A stretch of DNA of 38,895 bases, taken from NCBI GenBank assembly GCA_900765525.1, contig CAAFRY010000121.1, forward strand, positions 1 through 38,895, given 5' to 3'. The stretch is from an uncultured Blautia sp. GTDB lineage: Bacteria > Bacillota > Clostridia > Lachnospirales > Lachnospiraceae. Every line of letters starts with the position of its first letter. The first letter of the stretch is position 1. The notes beneath the pieces are model-generated. The model was given only the letters and a program-made list of their open reading frames with translations. It made no database searches and had not been told where the DNA came from. Of this stretch, positions 8,391 through 16,871 are shown piece after piece. The translations under genes and the position numbers were made by a program.

Positions 8391-9971
8391 ATGTATAAAC
8401 TTTTGATTGCAGATGACGACGAGATTATCTGCAGAGGTATCGGAAAATGTATTGACTGGGAGAGTCACCGCATCCAGGTAATTGGTATGGTATATGACGG
8501 TGAAATGGCTTTAAAAGAGGTAAGAGAGAAGAGACCGGATATTGTTATCGTAGATATTAACATGCCATTTATGGATGGGATAGAATTTTCCTGTGTGGTA
8601 CGCCAGGAGTTTCCCTGGATTAAAATTATTCTGCTTACGGCTTATAAAGAATTTGAATATGCTCAGAAAGCTGTACAGATGCAGGTTTTTGGCTATATCA
8701 CAAAGCCTTTTGACAATCAGGAGGTCTTAGATGTGGTGGAGAAAGCTTTGCATTCCCTTGAAGAAGAGCGGGAATATAAAGAGGAAATTACCAGAAATTT
8801 GCAGCTGATTCGGGAAAAATATTTAGGTGAACTGGTGTTGTACGGAAAAGTAGAATGCAGCAGCGCTATCAAACTGGTACAAAACCAGAAGTCTTATTTT
8901 CAGACGGCTATTTTTTATCTCCAGCATTTTTATGGAGAAGAGGAAAACTCAGTAGAGGATGTGGTGGAGCAAGAGGTTGCATTTAAAATTATAGCGGTAC
9001 AGGTCAGAGAATATGTAGAGAAATACGGGTATTTAAGCTGTTTTTTCAGAGGAAACCGCATTATTTTGCTGTATGAGTATACAGAGAACGCACAGGAGAA
9101 GCTGGAACTGCATTTACAGGAAATCATGAGTTTTTTGGGGAAAAACGCAAATACCTATGTAATATGTGGTGTGGGCGGAAAATACCAGGGAAGTGATAAA
9201 TTGCCATATTCCTACAGAGAGGCTGAAAAGGTGATTGACAGCAGATATGAATACGGGAATCAAAACATTGTTTGCTACAAGGATGTACAGAAGAATAACA
9301 CAGAGTATTTTCTTCAGTTTAGATTGCTTTCGGACTCAATAGAAAAGGCAATACAAGACAGAGATGAAACCCAGCTGAGAATCCAATTGGACAGGCTGCT
9401 TGAAAATATGGGGAAAATGCCAAAAATAAACAAGTCCTCCCTGGCTCTTATGATAATGGAGATGTTGCTGCTGTCTTATAAGGCTTTTGAAGACGAAAGC
9501 CTGTATCAGAAATTTTTTCAAAGCGCCCATGGGCTTTTGGCTGAAATTTTGAAAACAAAAAGCCTGGACCAGATTAAAAGGATAGTGGAAAAATCTTTTG
9601 AAATTATGTTTGAATATTTAAAGACCAGCAATACCAGTGAAAATGAAAGATTGGTGCAGAAGGCTTTGAGTTATATAAAAGAAAACTACACAAATCCGGA
9701 AATGAATTTTAAGGAGGTAGCCGATTCTGTAGGATTAAGCACCAGCTATCTCAGCGCTCTTATGAAAAAATATGGAAACATAAATTATAATCAATACCTG
9801 AATGAAGTCCGTATAGAAAGAGCAAAACGGTTTCTAAGTACTCCTGATATTAAAACCTATGAAATTGCATTTTATGTGGGGTTTAATTCCTCCCAGTATT
9901 TCAGCAGTATTTTTAAAAAGACTGTGGGCATGACCCCTAAAGAATACCGGGAGGCTCATGTCAGGGCTTAG
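8391..9971 (+). CDS. Response regulator with AraC-type DNA-binding domain (YesN-like)
   Basis: This is the partner of the upstream kinase. The receiver domain carries D9-D10, the phosphorylation site D55, T83 and K105. A long middle region of about 270 residues follows, and two AraC helix-turn-helix motifs fill the last 100 residues (EVADSVGLSTSYLSALMKKY, then the EIAFYVGFNSSQYFSSIFKK stretch). The ATG at 8391 is chosen because AGGAGG at 8378-8383 sits seven bases away; an in-frame ATG at 8355 would overlap the kinase and lacks this support. At 526 residues it matches the YesN family. It probably activates the sugar cluster. Its 3' end overlaps the convergent MATE gene by 11 bases. Confidence 0.93.
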   Translation: MYKLLIADDDEIICRGIGKCIDWESHRIQVIGMVYDGEMALKEVREKRPDIVIVDINMPFMDGIEFSCVVRQEFPWIKIILLTAYKEFEYAQKAVQMQVFGYITKPFDNQEVLDVVEKALHSLEEEREYKEEITRNLQLIREKYLGELVLYGKVECSSAIKLVQNQKSYFQTAIFYLQHFYGEEENSVEDVVEQEVAFKIIAVQVREYVEKYGYLSCFFRGNRIILLYEYTENAQEKLELHLQEIMSFLGKNANTYVICGVGGKYQGSDKLPYSYREAEKVIDSRYEYGNQNIVCYKDVQKNNTEYFLQFRLLSDSIEKAIQDRDETQLRIQLDRLLENMGKMPKINKSSLALMIMEMLLLSYKAFEDESLYQKFFQSAHGLLAEILKTKSLDQIKRIVEKSFEIMFEYLKTSNTSENERLVQKALSYIKENYTNPEMNFKEVADSVGLSTSYLSALMKKYGNINYNQYLNEVRIERAKRFLSTPDIKTYEIAFYVGFNSSQYFSSIFKKTVGMTPKEYREAHVRA

Positions 9972-11259
9972 AGGCCATGAGTACCAGACTAAGCCCTGCA
10001 GCCAGCATCTGGGACAGGGGCACGGCGGCCCAGGTTCCCTGGATGCCCCACACAGAGGGAAGAACAGCCAGCAGTATAGCCAGAAATACAGGCTCTCCGT
10101 AAATAAGAAGATAAGCCTTAAAATTTTTCCCTGTGGCATAAAAATAAGCAGTGCTGACCCTGGAGACAGCTGCGAAAAGATAGCCGGCGAGAAACACCGG
10201 AAGTATATGAGAAATCTGGCTGTTTACCTGAGGGGAGGTACCGAAAAGAGAGCCCAGATTGTGTCTCTGACAGAAAATCAGGGCCATGGATACAGCGGCG
10301 GTAAAAAGGGAAAAGCCGAAAGCCATTTTACAGAATTTCCAGGCTCTTTCCTTTTTACCCGCTCCCCAGGAGAGGCTGAAAAGGGGTTGGCTGCCGTCGC
10401 TGACACCCTGTAGCAGCATCAGCCCCACCCAATTTATGTAGCTTACCGGGGCATAGCAGGTGACGGCCAGATTTCCGCCGTAGAGAACGGCGCTTTTGTT
10501 AATGAGAATTAAAGCAATATTAGGAGCAAAAGTAAGTCCGAAGGGAGACATTCCTACTTTTATCAGTCTTTGCAAGAGAAGCTTCACACTTTCCTGAAAA
10601 CGGAAGAGAGGCTTTTCTTTTTTCTTTATAAAAAATCCCAGGCAAACCAAAAAGGTAATTCCCTGGCCAATATCTGTGGCTAAAGCGGCGCCTGTCATGC
10701 CCAGCGGAAATTTCCAAACCAAAAGATAATCCAGAACAATATTAGTTCCAAAACCTGCAATCATGGCGTACATAGCGATAATAGGGCCGTCCATATTCCG
10801 GATAAAAGGTACCAGGCCGGTGCCCAGAATCTGAAACACAGAGCCCAGAGCGATAAAGAAAATATATTCACAGCCCAGGGTATAGATTTCTCCGGATGCA
10901 CCGAAAAGCCTTAGAAGAGGGGCTCCGGCCACAAGAAGGATTCCGGTAAAAACAAGGCCCAGGCTGCACAGAAGAAAAAGGGACAAGCTGTAAAATTCCC
11001 GGCTTCTTTGGGGATTTTGGCTGCCAAGCCCCAGAGAATATTCCACAGCCCCGCCCATACCAATTCCTGTACCCATGGACTGTAAAAGGGCTGTCAGGGG
11101 GTAAGCCACGTTAATGGCTGCCAGGGCGCTGTCGCCCAGGGCGTTTCCCACGAAAAAACCGTCTGTAATGCCATAGATTCCAGACAGGGTAAAGGCCAGC
11201 ATAGCAGGCAGAACAGCACGGAAAAACTGGGATGCAAGATGTTCTTTATGTCCTATCAT
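9961..11259 (-). CDS. MATE family multidrug/cation antiporter
   Basis: A 432-residue protein with about twelve hydrophobic helices in two similar halves, which is the length and layout of MATE exporters (NorM/MepA type). These export organic cations or drugs in exchange for protons or sodium. The N-terminal stretch (PAMLAFTLSGIYGITDGFFV) and the GALATDIGQ region are typical. The start has GGAGGT seven bases upstream. Reading leftward, a perfect TTGACA -35 (complement of 11305-11310) lies 45 bases before the start, but no convincing -10 at normal spacing is seen, so an activator may be needed. The gene diverges from the response regulator at 11452. Its substrate is unknown. Confidence 0.9.
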   Translation of the reverse strand: MIGHKEHLASQFFRAVLPAMLAFTLSGIYGITDGFFVGNALGDSALAAINVAYPLTALLQSMGTGIGMGGAVEYSLGLGSQNPQRSREFYSLSLFLLCSLGLVFTGILLVAGAPLLRLFGASGEIYTLGCEYIFFIALGSVFQILGTGLVPFIRNMDGPIIAMYAMIAGFGTNIVLDYLLVWKFPLGMTGAALATDIGQGITFLVCLGFFIKKKEKPLFRFQESVKLLLQRLIKVGMSPFGLTFAPNIALILINKSAVLYGGNLAVTCYAPVSYINWVGLMLLQGVSDGSQPLFSLSWGAGKKERAWKFCKMAFGFSLFTAAVSMALIFCQRHNLGSLFGTSPQVNSQISHILPVFLAGYLFAAVSRVSTAYFYATGKNFKAYLLIYGEPVFLAILLAVLPSVWGIQGTWAAVPLSQMLAAGLSLVLMASKP

Positions 11260-11370
11260 TATATTACCTCCAGTGGATTAACCTTAGCATAGAAAATCAG
11301 CCTCTGTCAATGCGGGAATAGAGGCCCTTTCATACCAATTGCCGGAAACTGGTCCATTGGGGTTTTCTTA

Positions 11371-11405
11371 ACCTGCTGTACAGGTAAAGATTCCTTTGCT
11401 ATGAT
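11371..11405 (+). promoter_or_regulatory. Promoter with overlapping dyad for the two-component pair
   Basis: The -10 is TATGAT (11400-11405) with an extended TG upstream, 17 bases after a weak -35, TGTACA (11377-11382). The -35 lies inside an imperfect dyad, ACCTG-CTGTA-CAGGT (11371-11385), a plausible operator. Transcription would start near 11412, which rules out the in-frame ATG at 11401 as the gene start. Confidence 0.5.
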
Positions 11406-11451
11406 AGAAGCAGGCCCTGGCAAAGGAGGGGCGGAAAGGAAGAACCGGGAT

Positions 11452-12144
11452 ATGGAACGAAATAGAAAAATTTTAGTGGTGGAGGATGACAGAGGATTAC
11501 GCAGCGGTATTTCCTTTTCTCTGACTCAGGAGGGCTATCAGGTTCTGGAGGCGGAGAACGGGGGAAAAGGCTGGAAATTATTTCAGGAAGAAAATCCGGA
11601 TGGTATGATTCTGGATTTAAATCTTCCGGATATGGATGGAAATCAGCTGTGCAGAAGGATTCGGGAGAAATCCCGGATGCCGGTGCTGATGCTTACAGCA
11701 AGGGATTTGGAAACAGACGAGATTATGGGACTGTCAAACGGAGCTGATGACTATATGACCAAGCCCTTTTCGCTGGCGGTTTTGAAATTGAGATTAAAGA
11801 AGCTTTTAGACAGGGGAATGGATGGGGAAAGAGAGATGGTTTTAAGCTCCGGCTCTGTGCGGCTGAATCTTTCTCTTATGAAAGCCTACAAAGAGGAAAA
11901 GGAGCTGGACTGCAGTATGACAGAATTCAAGCTGCTAAAATGCTTTTTGGAAAATAAAGGAAGAGTTTTAACCCAGAACCAGCTTCTGGACCTGGTATGG
12001 GATTGCCAGGGGAAATATGTGAACCAGAACACCCTCCAGGTTAATATCGGAAGATTGAGAAAGAAGCTGGAAACAGGGGAGCAGTCTTTCCGACAGATTA
12101 AAACCATTCACGGAATCGGGTATTTATGGGAGGAAGAGCCATGA
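11452..12144 (+). CDS. OmpR/PhoB-family response regulator
   Basis: A 230-residue two-domain regulator. The receiver domain has E11-D12-D13, phosphorylation site D55, T82 and K104. The C-terminal winged helix ends with the usual NQNTLQVNIGRLRKKL and TIHGIGYLW stretches. The start at 11452 has AGGAAG nine bases upstream; the longer form from 11401 would start inside the promoter. It overlaps the kinase gene by four bases (ATGA). The pair is followed by an ABC exporter, whose promoter region carries repeated TGTCAG motifs that could be its binding sites. The order resembles the antimicrobial-peptide or envelope-stress modules of Firmicutes. Confidence 0.93.
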   Translation: MERNRKILVVEDDRGLRSGISFSLTQEGYQVLEAENGGKGWKLFQEENPDGMILDLNLPDMDGNQLCRRIREKSRMPVLMLTARDLETDEIMGLSNGADDYMTKPFSLAVLKLRLKKLLDRGMDGEREMVLSSGSVRLNLSLMKAYKEEKELDCSMTEFKLLKCFLENKGRVLTQNQLLDLVWDCQGKYVNQNTLQVNIGRLRKKLETGEQSFRQIKTIHGIGYLWEEEP

Positions 12145-13067
12145 CACAGATTATGATGTGGGGAATATGCCTGGGGACGGTTTTTTTGGCTGCTGCTTTC
12201 TGCGGGGCTGTGTGTTTTTACTGCAATAGAACTCTTGACCGGATTTCAGAGCTTTTACTGGCTTATGAAAAAGGAGAGACTATCCGGGACCAGGACTGCC
12301 GGGAAACCAGAGAATCTAAAATTATCAGCAGACTTTTGGCTGTTTTGAAGCGCTCTTCGTTAGAAAGAGATAAGGCGGGAAAAGAGAAGGCGGAGATTGC
12401 AGCCCTTCTTTCAGACTTATCCCACCAGATGAAAACGCCTTTGGCTAACATCCTTTTGAATACAGATATATTAAAAGAAGGAAGCCTATCTGTTCAGGAG
12501 CAGCAGATTTTTCTCCAGAGAAACCGGCAGCAGGCAGAGAAAATGCAGTGGCTTATGAAAACTTTGGTAAAAGCTTCCCGTCTGGAACAGGGAATCCTGA
12601 CCTTTGACAGCTTCCCGGCATCCCTGACGGAAACTTTAGCCAGGAGTATTCAGGGAGTGTATGCCCAGGCCAGGGACAAAGGGATACAGATTAAGACAAA
12701 GGAATTTCAGGAATGCGAGCCTATTCACAATCCTAAATGGACGGCGGAGGCGCTGGGAAATATTTTAGAAAATGCGGTCAAGTATTCTCCTCAGGGCAGT
12801 TCTGTCTGTATTGATGTACAGCCGTTGGAAATGTATATAAAAATCAGGATTCAAGACCAGGGACCGGGAATTCCACAGGACGAGTACAATCTGATTTTTC
12901 ATCGGTTTTACCGAGGGAAGGATAAAGAGCAGGAGGAGGGAAGCGGCCTTGGCTTATATCTGGCTCAATTGATTCTCCAGAAGGAAAAGGGCTATGTGAC
13001 GGTTTCCTCCCGGGAAGGTGAAGGAAGCTGTTTTTCTGTATTTCTATTAAAAAGATGTTGGGGTTAA
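12141..13067 (+). CDS. Sensor histidine kinase with a single N-terminal TM helix
   Basis: A 308-residue kinase whose only clear membrane segment is residues 5-27, with almost no extracellular part. It may therefore sense within the membrane or through its ABC partner. The H box holds H95 (SDLSHQMKTP), the N box N211, G1 is DQGPGIP at 239-245, and G2 is GSGLGLYL at 267-274. The ATG at 12141 is preferred to one at 12126 because GGAGG at 12128-12132 lies eight bases before it and the ATGA overlap couples it to the regulator. The last codons and the stop lie inside the 78-bp repeat that begins at 13054, so the tail KRCWG was set or altered by that element. Confidence 0.92.
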   Translation: MTQIMMWGICLGTVFLAAAFCGAVCFYCNRTLDRISELLLAYEKGETIRDQDCRETRESKIISRLLAVLKRSSLERDKAGKEKAEIAALLSDLSHQMKTPLANILLNTDILKEGSLSVQEQQIFLQRNRQQAEKMQWLMKTLVKASRLEQGILTFDSFPASLTETLARSIQGVYAQARDKGIQIKTKEFQECEPIHNPKWTAEALGNILENAVKYSPQGSSVCIDVQPLEMYIKIRIQDQGPGIPQDEYNLIFHRFYRGKDKEQEEGSGLGLYLAQLILQKEKGYVTVSSREGEGSCFSVFLLKRCWG

Positions 13068-13131
13068 AAGGTATTTTGACCCCTTTGATACCGGATTGCT
13101 CCGCACGGTGTGCTCCCGCAATCCTCAAAAA
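13054..13131 (+). repeat. 78-bp structured intergenic repeat, copy A
   Basis: The same 78 bases occur in reverse at 19480-19557, differing at two positions. The element has two dyads: GGGGT(T)AAAA with TTTTGACCCC around a GGTA loop, and GGATTGC with GCAATCC around an inner GCAC/GTGC pair. It has no coding capacity and resembles a REP- or MITE-like unit. It supplies the stop codon of the histidine kinase. Confidence 0.85.
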
Positions 13132-13249
13132 AATTAAAATAGACTTTATTCCCGCAAGCGACCAGCCAAGGGAACACAGACCAGGCTGTCTTCTTTTGCC
13201 GCCAGAGGCAATTTGCCTTGTGCTTGCAGGTCTGTTTGACTATAGAAAC

Positions 13250-13298
13250 CTGACAGAAATGTCAGAAAAAACGGGAGAGAATGTCAGGCCTTTGTCAG
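13250..13298 (+). promoter_or_regulatory. Candidate response-regulator binding sites (TGTCAG repeats)
   Basis: TGTCAG occurs at 13260-13265, 13282-13287 and 13293-13298. The last two are 11 bases apart, one DNA turn, as expected for a dimer of an OmpR-type regulator, and the third overlaps the -35. The first forms a perfect dyad, CTGACA-GAAA-TGTCAG (13250-13265). The assignment to the neighbouring regulator is inference. Confidence 0.5.
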
Positions 13299-13320
13299 AA
13301 ATTTTTTGTACACTTAGAGT
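13292..13320 (+). promoter_or_regulatory. Promoter of the ABC exporter genes
   Basis: TTGTCA (13292-13297) and TAGAGT (13315-13320) are separated by 17 bases. The weak -10 fits an activated promoter, with the TGTCAG sites placed just upstream and over the -35. Confidence 0.5.
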
Positions 13321-13341
13321 ATCTGAACAGGGATACTCTAA
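13314..13341 (+). promoter_or_regulatory. Perfect 10-bp dyad over the exporter promoter start
   Basis: TTAGAGTATC (13314-13323) and GATACTCTAA (13332-13341) are exact inverted copies around an eight-base spacer. The dyad covers the -10 and the expected start point, which suits a repressor operator. The transcript would contain most of it, so an RNA hairpin is also possible. Confidence 0.55.
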
Positions 13342-13376
13342 TTCAGGTGGAGAAAAGGACAGAAGGGAGTGTTCTT

Positions 13377-14042
13377 ATGGAAATCTTAAGAACAGAGAAT
13401 TTAAAGAAATATTATGGCAAAAACGCCAGCCTGGTAAAGGCTCTGGATGGTGTGGATTTATCTGTGGAAGAAGGAGAATTTGTAGCGGTGGCCGGGACCA
13501 GTGGTTCAGGAAAATCTACGCTTCTGCATATGCTGGGAGGGCTGGATTATCCTACTCAGGGAAAGGTGCTGGTGAGAGGCAAAGATATTTTCAGCCTGAA
13601 CGAGACAAAGCTTACCATATTTCGGAGAAGAAACATTGGCTTTGTATTTCAGAACTATAATCTTGTGCCTGTGCTGAATGTGTATGAAAATGTGGTTCTC
13701 CCCATAGAGCTGGACGGAGAAATTCCGGATGAGGATTATATCCGGCAAATTCTGGATACTCTGGGAATTGGGGATAAGGTAAATAACCTTCCCAGCCAGC
13801 TTTCCGGAGGACAGCAGCAGAGGGTGGCTATTGCCCGGGCAATGGCGGCTAAGCCGGCCATTATTTTGGCCGATGAACCTACAGGCAATCTGGACTCTAA
13901 AACCTCCCAGGAAGTTCTGGGACTGTTTAAACTGACCAATTCTAAATTTTCTCAGACTATTGTAATGATTACGCACTCTCAGGAACTGGCTCAGCTTTGT
14001 GACAGGGTTATTCGAATTGAAGATGGAAAGTTAGTGCAGTGA
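13377..14042 (+). CDS. ABC transporter ATPase, MacB/LolD/FtsE class
   Basis: A 221-residue cytoplasmic ATPase driving the FtsX-type permease encoded next. Walker A is GTSGSGKST (40-48), the Q loop Q92, the signature LSGGQ (142-146), Walker B ends in D166-E167, and the switch histidine is H200. The ATG at 13377 has GGGAG at 13365-13369 seven bases upstream and gives the standard N-terminus [14 protein letters not shown]; a longer frame back to 13281 runs through the promoter. Proteins of this class usually expel peptides, antibiotics or lipoproteins by a mechanotransmission mechanism. The adjacent two-component genes point to a peptide or drug stress role. Confidence 0.94.
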   Translation: MEILRTENLKKYYGKNASLVKALDGVDLSVEEGEFVAVAGTSGSGKSTLLHMLGGLDYPTQGKVLVRGKDIFSLNETKLTIFRRRNIGFVFQNYNLVPVLNVYENVVLPIELDGEIPDEDYIRQILDTLGIGDKVNNLPSQLSGGQQQRVAIARAMAAKPAIILADEPTGNLDSKTSQEVLGLFKLTNSKFSQTIVMITHSQELAQLCDRVIRIEDGKLVQ

Positions 14043-14083
14043 GGGTATAATTCATTGTACAGTAGGCATCAGGAGGTAGAGAT

Positions 14084-16735
14084 ATGAGAAATAATAATCA
14101 AAAGGCAGTAAAGAAACTTTCCGTCAGAATTCTGAAGAAAAACAAGACCAGAAATCTTTTTGCTATATTGGCTATCTGCCTTACCAGTCTGTTGTTTACC
14201 GCCATATTTTCCATGGGGATTGGCATGGGGCAGATTCTGCAGGAACAGACCATGCGGGAAGTGGGCGGCAGATTCCATGCCGGACTGAAGCATGTGACTT
14301 TAGCGCAGTATGAAAATATCATAAAGGACAGCCGTATCAAGTCTGCAACCTACAATATTTTTCTGGGATTGGCGGAAAATATCAGGCAGCGCCAGAGTGA
14401 GCTTCGCATTGCGGAGAATCAGGAGGAAATGGAAAACTCTTTTGTGGAGCTTAAGGAAGGCAGTTTTCCCAGGGGCTATGAAGACATAGTAGTGGATACT
14501 CTGGTATTAAAGGAGCTTAAGATTCCGGCAAAGCTGGGGGAAAAGGTACCTATCCGTTTTTCCTTTATGGGACAAGAGATTGTACAGGAGTTTACCCTTT
14601 GCGGCTGGTATGAGGGAGACCAGATTTCCCAAGCCAGCCAAGTTTATCTTTCTATGGAATATTGGGATTCATTGAAGGCAGATTATACAGAGGCGGATTT
14701 CCTGGAAAATTATGAGCAGACCGGACAGCCTATAGGACTGGTAAATGGAAATCTGTTTTTGGAGAATTCCAGAGACATTGAAGAGAAAATAAAAAGTATC
14801 ATTGAGGATGCAGGCTATATGCCGGAGGGAGAAAACCAGGAGAGAGAGGGACAGGAAAAAGAGATTGTGGATTACGGCGTGAACTGGGCCTATATGTCAT
14901 CCAGAACAGAGGGAATGGATGTGGGAACTATGGTGCTTCTGGGGGGTGCCTTTTTGGTTATCCTTATTACGGGTTACCTGATTATCTACAATATTTTTCA
15001 GCTTTCCGTTTTAAAAGAAATCCGGTTTTATGGTTTGTTGAAGACCGTAGGGACTACCAGGCGCCAATTGAAAAAAATAGTGTATCGCCAGGCCGGCAGG
15101 CTTTCCCTTCTGGGAATTCCCCTGGGTATACTTCTGGGGTTCATTCTGGGGCAGCTTTTGCTTCCTATGCTGTCAGCGGTTACAGGATATAAAGGTACCT
15201 CTGCCCTGTATTTCAGCCCCTGGATTTTTGTGTTCGGCGGGGTATTTTCTCTAATAACAGTATTTATTAGCTGCAGAACACCTGCTAAAATCGCAGGAAG
15301 GGTATCTCCTGTGGAGGCTCTTCGCTATACTGAGGGAAAAAGCAGACGGAAGAGGAAGAAAAAAGGAAAGAGAGGGGCCAGGCTTTCCAGGATGGCTTTA
15401 GCTAATTTGGGAAGAAATAAGAAAAAGACAGCGGTTGTGATTTCTTCTATTTCCTTGAGTATGATTTTGCTGGCGCTGGTGGCTACCTTAGTAGGCAGCT
15501 TCCGCATGGACCAGTACCTGGAAAGCAGACTGGTGGGAGATTTTATGATAGGAAATGTGAATTTTACCAGAAGCTCCCCCATAAGCTTGGAATATTCCAT
15601 AGATGAGGTTTATATGCAGGGAGCCCTGGAACAGCCGGGCATCACCGGGGCCTATGAGCTCTGGGTGGATTACAGCAGCCATAACCTGACTGCAGAAGGG
15701 ATGGAGCGATATGAACAGATGTATCAACAGGGGAAGCTTACCACAGAATATGAAGAAGACAGAATCCGGCAGGTTTTAAAGGGAGAAGCTCCTTTAGTAG
15801 AAACCAGATACGGGTATTCACAAGAGCTTTTGCAAAATCTGAAGGCAGTGAAGGGAACCATTGATGAGGAGAAATTTCAACAGGGCGGTTATGTGCTGAT
15901 ACAGCAGTGGGAGGAAACAGAAAACTGCCAGGAAGAGGACACCCTGTACGAACCCGGGGAAAAAATTACTCTTAATTTTCTTACAGAGGACTCCCAGGCA
16001 GTACTGGAATACAACCAGGAGGGAGAAATCATTGGACAGCATTATACCAATCTGGAGCAGCGGGAATATGAGGTAATGGCTGTAATTAAGGAAATTCCCT
16101 TTAGTATGAACAAACATAGTTTTAGCTCCAATGCCCTGACAACAGTAGTTCCCCTTTCGGATATAGAGGATAAAATGGGCAGCCAGATGTTTGCCATGTC
16201 CTTCCAGGTGGAAGAGGAATATCGGCCAGGTTTTGAAGCCTTTCTAAAGAGCTATACCCAGGAGGTTAATTCCTCTATGGGGTATTTGTCAAAGGATAGC
16301 CTTATCAAAGAATTTTCCGGGTTAATCAATGCAGTGGCTACAGTGGGATATGCCCTTTGCCTGGTGATTGCAGTGATTGGAATACTGAATTTTGCCAATT
16401 CTATGCTGACAGGAATTCTCTCCAGGAGACAGGAGCTGGCAGTGATGCAGAGTATAGGCATGACTAAAGTACAGATAAAGAAAATGCTGCTTTTTGAAAG
16501 CGGGTACTATATTTTGATTTCTGCAGTTATCAGCATTCTGTTGGGAAGCTGGGCCGGCTATTCCATAGTTGGCGCCCTGAATCATATCATATTGTGCTTC
16601 CAATACAGATATACGGCACAGCCATTCTTGATTATGATACCTGTGTGTACTGGTCTGGCTGTTCTTATATCTCTGGCCGCTTACAGCCAGACCCAGAAAA
16701 AAAGCGTGGTGGAGAGGCTGAGGGATAGTGAATAA
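14084..16735 (+). CDS. FtsX-type ABC transporter permease, two FtsX domains
   Basis: An 883-residue membrane protein. One TM helix is near residues 25-48, then an extracellular region of about 230 residues, a three-helix FtsX block (about 283-400), a basic loop (KSRRKRKKKGKR), a second helix near 445-470, a second extracellular region of about 280 residues, and a final FtsX block (about 755-875). This doubled architecture is common in Firmicute exporters paired with MacB-type ATPases. AGGAGG precedes the ATG with normal spacing, 41 bases after the ATPase. The two extracellular domains probably bind the substrate or signal. It differs from BceB, which has a single large loop among ten helices. 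The substrate is unknown. Confidence 0.9.
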   Translation: MRNNNQKAVKKLSVRILKKNKTRNLFAILAICLTSLLFTAIFSMGIGMGQILQEQTMREVGGRFHAGLKHVTLAQYENIIKDSRIKSATYNIFLGLAENIRQRQSELRIAENQEEMENSFVELKEGSFPRGYEDIVVDTLVLKELKIPAKLGEKVPIRFSFMGQEIVQEFTLCGWYEGDQISQASQVYLSMEYWDSLKADYTEADFLENYEQTGQPIGLVNGNLFLENSRDIEEKIKSIIEDAGYMPEGENQEREGQEKEIVDYGVNWAYMSSRTEGMDVGTMVLLGGAFLVILITGYLIIYNIFQLSVLKEIRFYGLLKTVGTTRRQLKKIVYRQAGRLSLLGIPLGILLGFILGQLLLPMLSAVTGYKGTSALYFSPWIFVFGGVFSLITVFISCRTPAKIAGRVSPVEALRYTEGKSRRKRKKKGKRGARLSRMALANLGRNKKKTAVVISSISLSMILLALVATLVGSFRMDQYLESRLVGDFMIGNVNFTRSSPISLEYSIDEVYMQGALEQPGITGAYELWVDYSSHNLTAEGMERYEQMYQQGKLTTEYEEDRIRQVLKGEAPLVETRYGYSQELLQNLKAVKGTIDEEKFQQGGYVLIQQWEETENCQEEDTLYEPGEKITLNFLTEDSQAVLEYNQEGEIIGQHYTNLEQREYEVMAVIKEIPFSMNKHSFSSNALTTVVPLSDIEDKMGSQMFAMSFQVEEEYRPGFEAFLKSYTQEVNSSMGYLSKDSLIKEFSGLINAVATVGYALCLVIAVIGILNFANSMLTGILSRRQELAVMQSIGMTKVQIKKMLLFESGYYILISAVISILLGSWAGYSIVGALNHIILCFQYRYTAQPFLIMIPVCTGLAVLISLAAYSQTQKKSVVERLRDSE

Positions 16736-16827
16736 ATTGCCAAGCCCGGTGTCAGGAGGAAGGTCTGTCTGCAGAAGAGGCATTGCTTAGGATACAGAAA
16801 TCTTTTATAGAGAAATGATGAAACCCA

Positions 16828-16836
16828 TGGTATAAT
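16828..16836 (+). promoter_or_regulatory. Extended -10 promoter of the GtrII-like gene
   Basis: TGGTATAAT is a perfect extended -10 (TATAAT at 16831-16836). No good -35 is seen at normal spacing. The start point would fall near 16842-16844, leaving a leader of only about 30 bases. Confidence 0.6.
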
Positions 16837-16868
16837 ACCCCTCGTAAAAAGAAAAAGCGAGGGGTATT
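16834..16868 (+). promoter_or_regulatory. Perfect 11-bp inverted repeat overlapping the -10 and the ribosome binding site
   Basis: AATACCCCTCG (16834-16844) and CGAGGGGTATT (16858-16868) are exact inverted copies around 13 A-rich bases. The right arm holds GAGGGG, the likely ribosome binding site seven bases before the ATG at 16872. The left arm overlaps the -10, so a transcript from this promoter lacks most of it. The hairpin can form only in RNA that began upstream. It may also end upstream transcripts, though only a short TTT follows. Confidence 0.7.
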
Positions 16869-16871
16869 TAC

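Noticed and set aside
9955..9981. CTCATG/CATGAG inverted repeat at the convergent end of the AraC-type regulator and MATE genes
   Set aside because: The arms are only six bases with a 15-base loop and no T-run, so a bidirectional terminator cannot be supported.
9958..10413. A 151-codon open frame on the plus strand inside the MATE gene
   Set aside because: It lies antisense to a clear membrane protein gene, has no ribosome site and shows no family similarity.
11401..11451. Longer N-terminus for the OmpR-type regulator from the ATG at 11401
   Set aside because: This ATG lies inside the predicted -10 element; the standard receiver domain starts from 11452 with its own ribosome site.
13055..13660. 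A 201-codon frame running from repeat copy A through the exporter promoter into the ATPase gene
   Set aside because: It overlaps the ATPase in another frame, begins inside a repeat and has no recognisable domain.
14046..14051. TATAAT between the ABC ATPase and permease genes
   Set aside because: No -35 at acceptable spacing; the two genes are 41 bases apart and most likely co-transcribed.
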